This document shows, in pieces, positions 6,902-8,255 of a DNA stretch of 8,255 nt. The notes under the pieces were generated by a model. That model did not search any database and was not told the origin of the DNA. It worked only from the letters and a program-made list of their open reading frames with translations. The stretch is from Prevotella sp. (GTDB lineage Bacteria; Bacteroidota; Bacteroidia; Bacteroidales; Bacteroidaceae), in NCBI GenBank assembly GCA_022511055.1, contig JAFLSH010000032.1, positions 6,446 to 14,700 on the forward strand, in the 5' to 3' direction. The translations under genes and the position numbers were made by a program. Each line of letters starts with the position of its first letter. The first letter of the stretch is position 1.

Positions 6902-6994
6902 TCTCTTCCACTTAATGATAAAAGTATTTGATTGATTAATTTAGTTACGTAATCTCCTTTTATCCCATACAACTTGCCATAAGTGGCATTTACA
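6870..6994 (-). ncRNA. Candidate structured small RNA of about 125 nt
   Basis: A -7 box at 7000-7007 predicts a start near 6994, and an intrinsic terminator ends the unit at about 6870. Between them, on the minus strand, is a perfect hairpin (TGCCA-CTTA-TGGCA, 6975-6988). A perfect 8-base inverted repeat follows (GATAAAAG/CTTTTATC, arms 6957-6964 and 6917-6924), with a nested 5-base pair of arms (GATTA/TAATC). The DUF4421 promoter begins just past the terminator, so this is either an independent RNA or a terminating leader of a longer DUF4421 transcript. I recognise no known RNA family. A short encoded peptide cannot be excluded, but none has a good start. Confidence 0.5.
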
Positions 6995-6999
6995 CTTTG

Positions 7000-7007
7000 C
7001 AAAGATA
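7000..7007 (-). promoter_or_regulatory. Orphan -7 box upstream of the candidate small RNA
   Basis: TATCTTTG on the minus strand, followed by CA, matches TAnnTTTG. It has the same A-run directly upstream as the lipoprotein and dacB boxes. No good TTTG -33 element is present at 19-21 bases. It does not precede any protein gene closely. Confidence 0.6.
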
Positions 7008-7085
7008 ACATTTTTTTTCTTGAAAACCGCCATTTTGTGCAAAAATTAAGTCAGAACAGATGCTTTTAACATTTATTTAACACAA

Positions 7086-7101
7086 TTTTGGCGTTTTGGC
7101 G
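7086..7101. repeat. Tandem 8-bp repeat upstream of the nadB promoter
   Basis: TTTTGGCG occurs twice in immediate succession. It ends about 10-13 bases before the expected -33 position of the nadB promoter, a place where a regulator could bind. No regulator can be named from the sequence. Confidence 0.5.
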
Positions 7102-7134
7102 CTTTTTCTGCGTGTGGAATGTGATTTTTTGTTG

Positions 7135-7142
7135 TACCTTTG
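7135..7142 (+). promoter_or_regulatory. Bacteroidota -7 box for nadB
   Basis: TACCTTTG matches TAnnTTTG and is followed by CA. The expected -33 position (about 7112-7117) carries only a TGTG-like match. The predicted leader before the ATG at 7163 is about 13-16 bases. Confidence 0.75.
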
Positions 7143-7162
7143 CATCGCAAACGCATGAACAA

Positions 7163-8255
7163 ATGGTTTATAAATACGACTTCCTGGTGATAGGTGCCGG
7201 CGTGGCCGGCATGAGTTACGCCCTGAAAGTGGCCCGGGCAAAGAAAGGCCGCGTGTGTATCATCTGCAAGACCTCATTAGACGAGGCAAACACTTCGTTT
7301 GCCCAGGGCGGCATAGCCTCTGTGACCAACTTGGAGCTTGACAACTTCGACAAGCACATTGAGGACACCATGATTGCCGGCGACTACATCAGCGACCGCC
7401 AGGCCGTGGAGCAGGTGGTGCGGCAGGCGCCCGGGCAGATTAGGGAGCTGGTCGACTGGGGTGTGCAGTTCGACAGGCGCGCCGACGGCCAGTTCGACCT
7501 GCACCGCGAGGGCGGCCACTCTGAGTTCCGCATTCTGCACCATGCCGACGACACGGGCGCTGAGATTCAGCGCGGGCTGATGGAGGCCGTGCGCAACTGC
7601 CCCGACATTGACGTTAGGGAAAACCACTTTGCCGTGGAAATCATCACCCAGCACCATCTCGGTGCGCGGGTGACCCGCCGCACCCCTTACATCCACTGCT
7701 ATGGCGCCTACGTTCTCAGCCCCCAGAGCCCTACCGTTGACACCTATCTGGCCAAGGTCACCGTGATGTGTACCGGCGGCTGCGGCGCGGTCTATCTGAC
7801 CACCTCTAACCCGGTCATTGCCACCGGCGACGGCATTGCCATGGTCTACCGCGCCAAGGGAACGGTACAGGACATGGAGTTTGTGCAGTTCCACCCCACG
7901 GTGCTTCACACCCCCAACGAGACCCACCCCGCCTATCTCATCACCGAGGCGATGCGCGGCTACGGCGGCATACTGAAGCTGCCCAACGGCGAGACGTTCA
8001 TGGAGAAATACGACGACCGCCTCTCGCTGGCACCGCGCGACATTGTGGCTCGCGCCATCGACAAGGAAATGAAAATCCACGGACTGGACCATGTGTGCCT
8101 TGACGTGACCCACAAGAACGCCGCCGAGACGCGCCGACACTTCCCCAACATCTATCAGAAGTGCCTCTCCATTGGCATCGATATCACCACGGACTATATC
8201 CCCGTGCGCCCCGCCGCCCACTATATGTGCGGCGGCATCAAGGTCGACCTGAACG
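7163..8255 (+). CDS. nadB: L-aspartate oxidase NadB (3' end outside the window)
   Basis: This FAD enzyme oxidises L-aspartate to iminoaspartate, the first step of de novo NAD synthesis, feeding quinolinate synthase NadA. The first 364 codons are present and open to the right edge; the family is usually a little over 500 residues. The N-terminal FAD-binding motif is VIGAGVAG with Gly11, Gly13 and Gly16. NTSFAQGGIAS (43-53), REGGHSEFRILH (115-126), EFVQFHPT with His244, LAPRDIVARAID with Arg292, and RPAAHYMCGG with His353 match the substrate and flavin residues of the family, so the visible part looks intact. The ATG at 7163 gives the standard MVYKYDFLVIG start. An earlier ATG at 7155 is out of frame and stops after 11 codons. 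A divergent orientation to the DUF4421 gene puts it in a separate unit. Neighbouring nadA or nadC downstream is likely but not visible. Confidence 0.95.
   Translation, partial: MVYKYDFLVIGAGVAGMSYALKVARAKKGRVCIICKTSLDEANTSFAQGGIASVTNLELDNFDKHIEDTMIAGDYISDRQAVEQVVRQAPGQIRELVDWGVQFDRRADGQFDLHREGGHSEFRILHHADDTGAEIQRGLMEAVRNCPDIDVRENHFAVEIITQHHLGARVTRRTPYIHCYGAYVLSPQSPTVDTYLAKVTVMCTGGCGAVYLTTSNPVIATGDGIAMVYRAKGTVQDMEFVQFHPTVLHTPNETHPAYLITEAMRGYGGILKLPNGETFMEKYDDRLSLAPRDIVARAIDKEMKIHGLDHVCLDVTHKNAAETRRHFPNIYQKCLSIGIDITTDYIPVRPAAHYMCGGIKVDLN

Larger units (their letters stand above)
6806..7162. other. Divergent intergenic region between DUF4421 gene and nadB
   Basis: This 357-base AT-rich stretch has no convincing protein gene. 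It holds the DUF4421 promoter, a minus-strand terminator, a candidate small RNA with its own -7 box, a tandem 8-base repeat and the nadB promoter, each listed separately. A 69-codon minus-strand frame (6802-7011) covers part of it, but its ATG overlaps the -7 box and the frame spans a terminator, so it is not annotated. Confidence 0.7.

Noticed and set aside
6802..7011. A 69-codon minus-strand ORF in the divergent region
   Set aside because: Its ATG overlaps the predicted -7 box, so it could not be on that transcript. The frame continues through an intrinsic terminator and into the DUF4421 promoter and signal peptide.
7277..8221. A 314-codon minus-strand frame opposite nadB
   Set aside because: nadB is unmistakable on the plus strand through the same bases. 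The antisense frame is a Val/Gly/His-rich mirror product.

Overview
The window looks like chromosome from a Bacteroidota species, most likely Prevotellaceae or a close relative. The evidence is the promoter type: Bacteroidota-style -7 boxes (TAnnTTTG) sit in front of the transcription units, one of them with a correctly spaced TTTG -33 element. Shine-Dalgarno signals are mostly weak, coding DNA is GC-rich with AT-rich intergenic DNA, and the protein families present (DUF4421, CBM-like surface lipoprotein, the NadB variant) fit that phylum. The genus is an inference.

Layout, left to right. (1) Positions 71-1940 hold one minus-strand unit: promoter, a lipoprotein with three CBM-like repeats, and a strong intrinsic terminator. 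It has no catalytic domain and its codon use resembles that of highly expressed genes. (2) Positions 2102-5680 hold a tightly packed minus-strand operon, dacB (PBP4-type D,D-carboxypeptidase) then a YbdG-like MscS-family channel then mutY (adenine glycosylase). The gaps are 3 and 14 bases, and one -7 box lies just in front of dacB. A perfect 21-bp tandem repeat spans the mutY stop codon. (3) Positions 5756-6858 hold a minus-strand gene for a secreted DUF4421 family protein, with the best-formed promoter in the window. (4) Positions 6806-7162 are a divergent intergenic region. Besides the two outward gene promoters it contains a further minus-strand -7 box, two inverted repeats and an intrinsic terminator. 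Together these outline an unannotated structured transcript of about 125 nt. (5) From 7163 to the right edge runs the first 364 codons of nadB (L-aspartate oxidase) on the plus strand. It has no stop codon in the window.

Functionally, most of the window concerns the cell envelope: peptidoglycan trimming (PBP4), osmotic release (MscS family), a probable outer-membrane DUF4421 protein and a glycan-binding-type lipoprotein. DNA repair (mutY) and NAD biosynthesis (nadB) are housekeeping genes beside them. I see no mobile element, CRISPR array, tRNA or rRNA. The best candidate for something undescribed is the small RNA unit at about 6870-7007.
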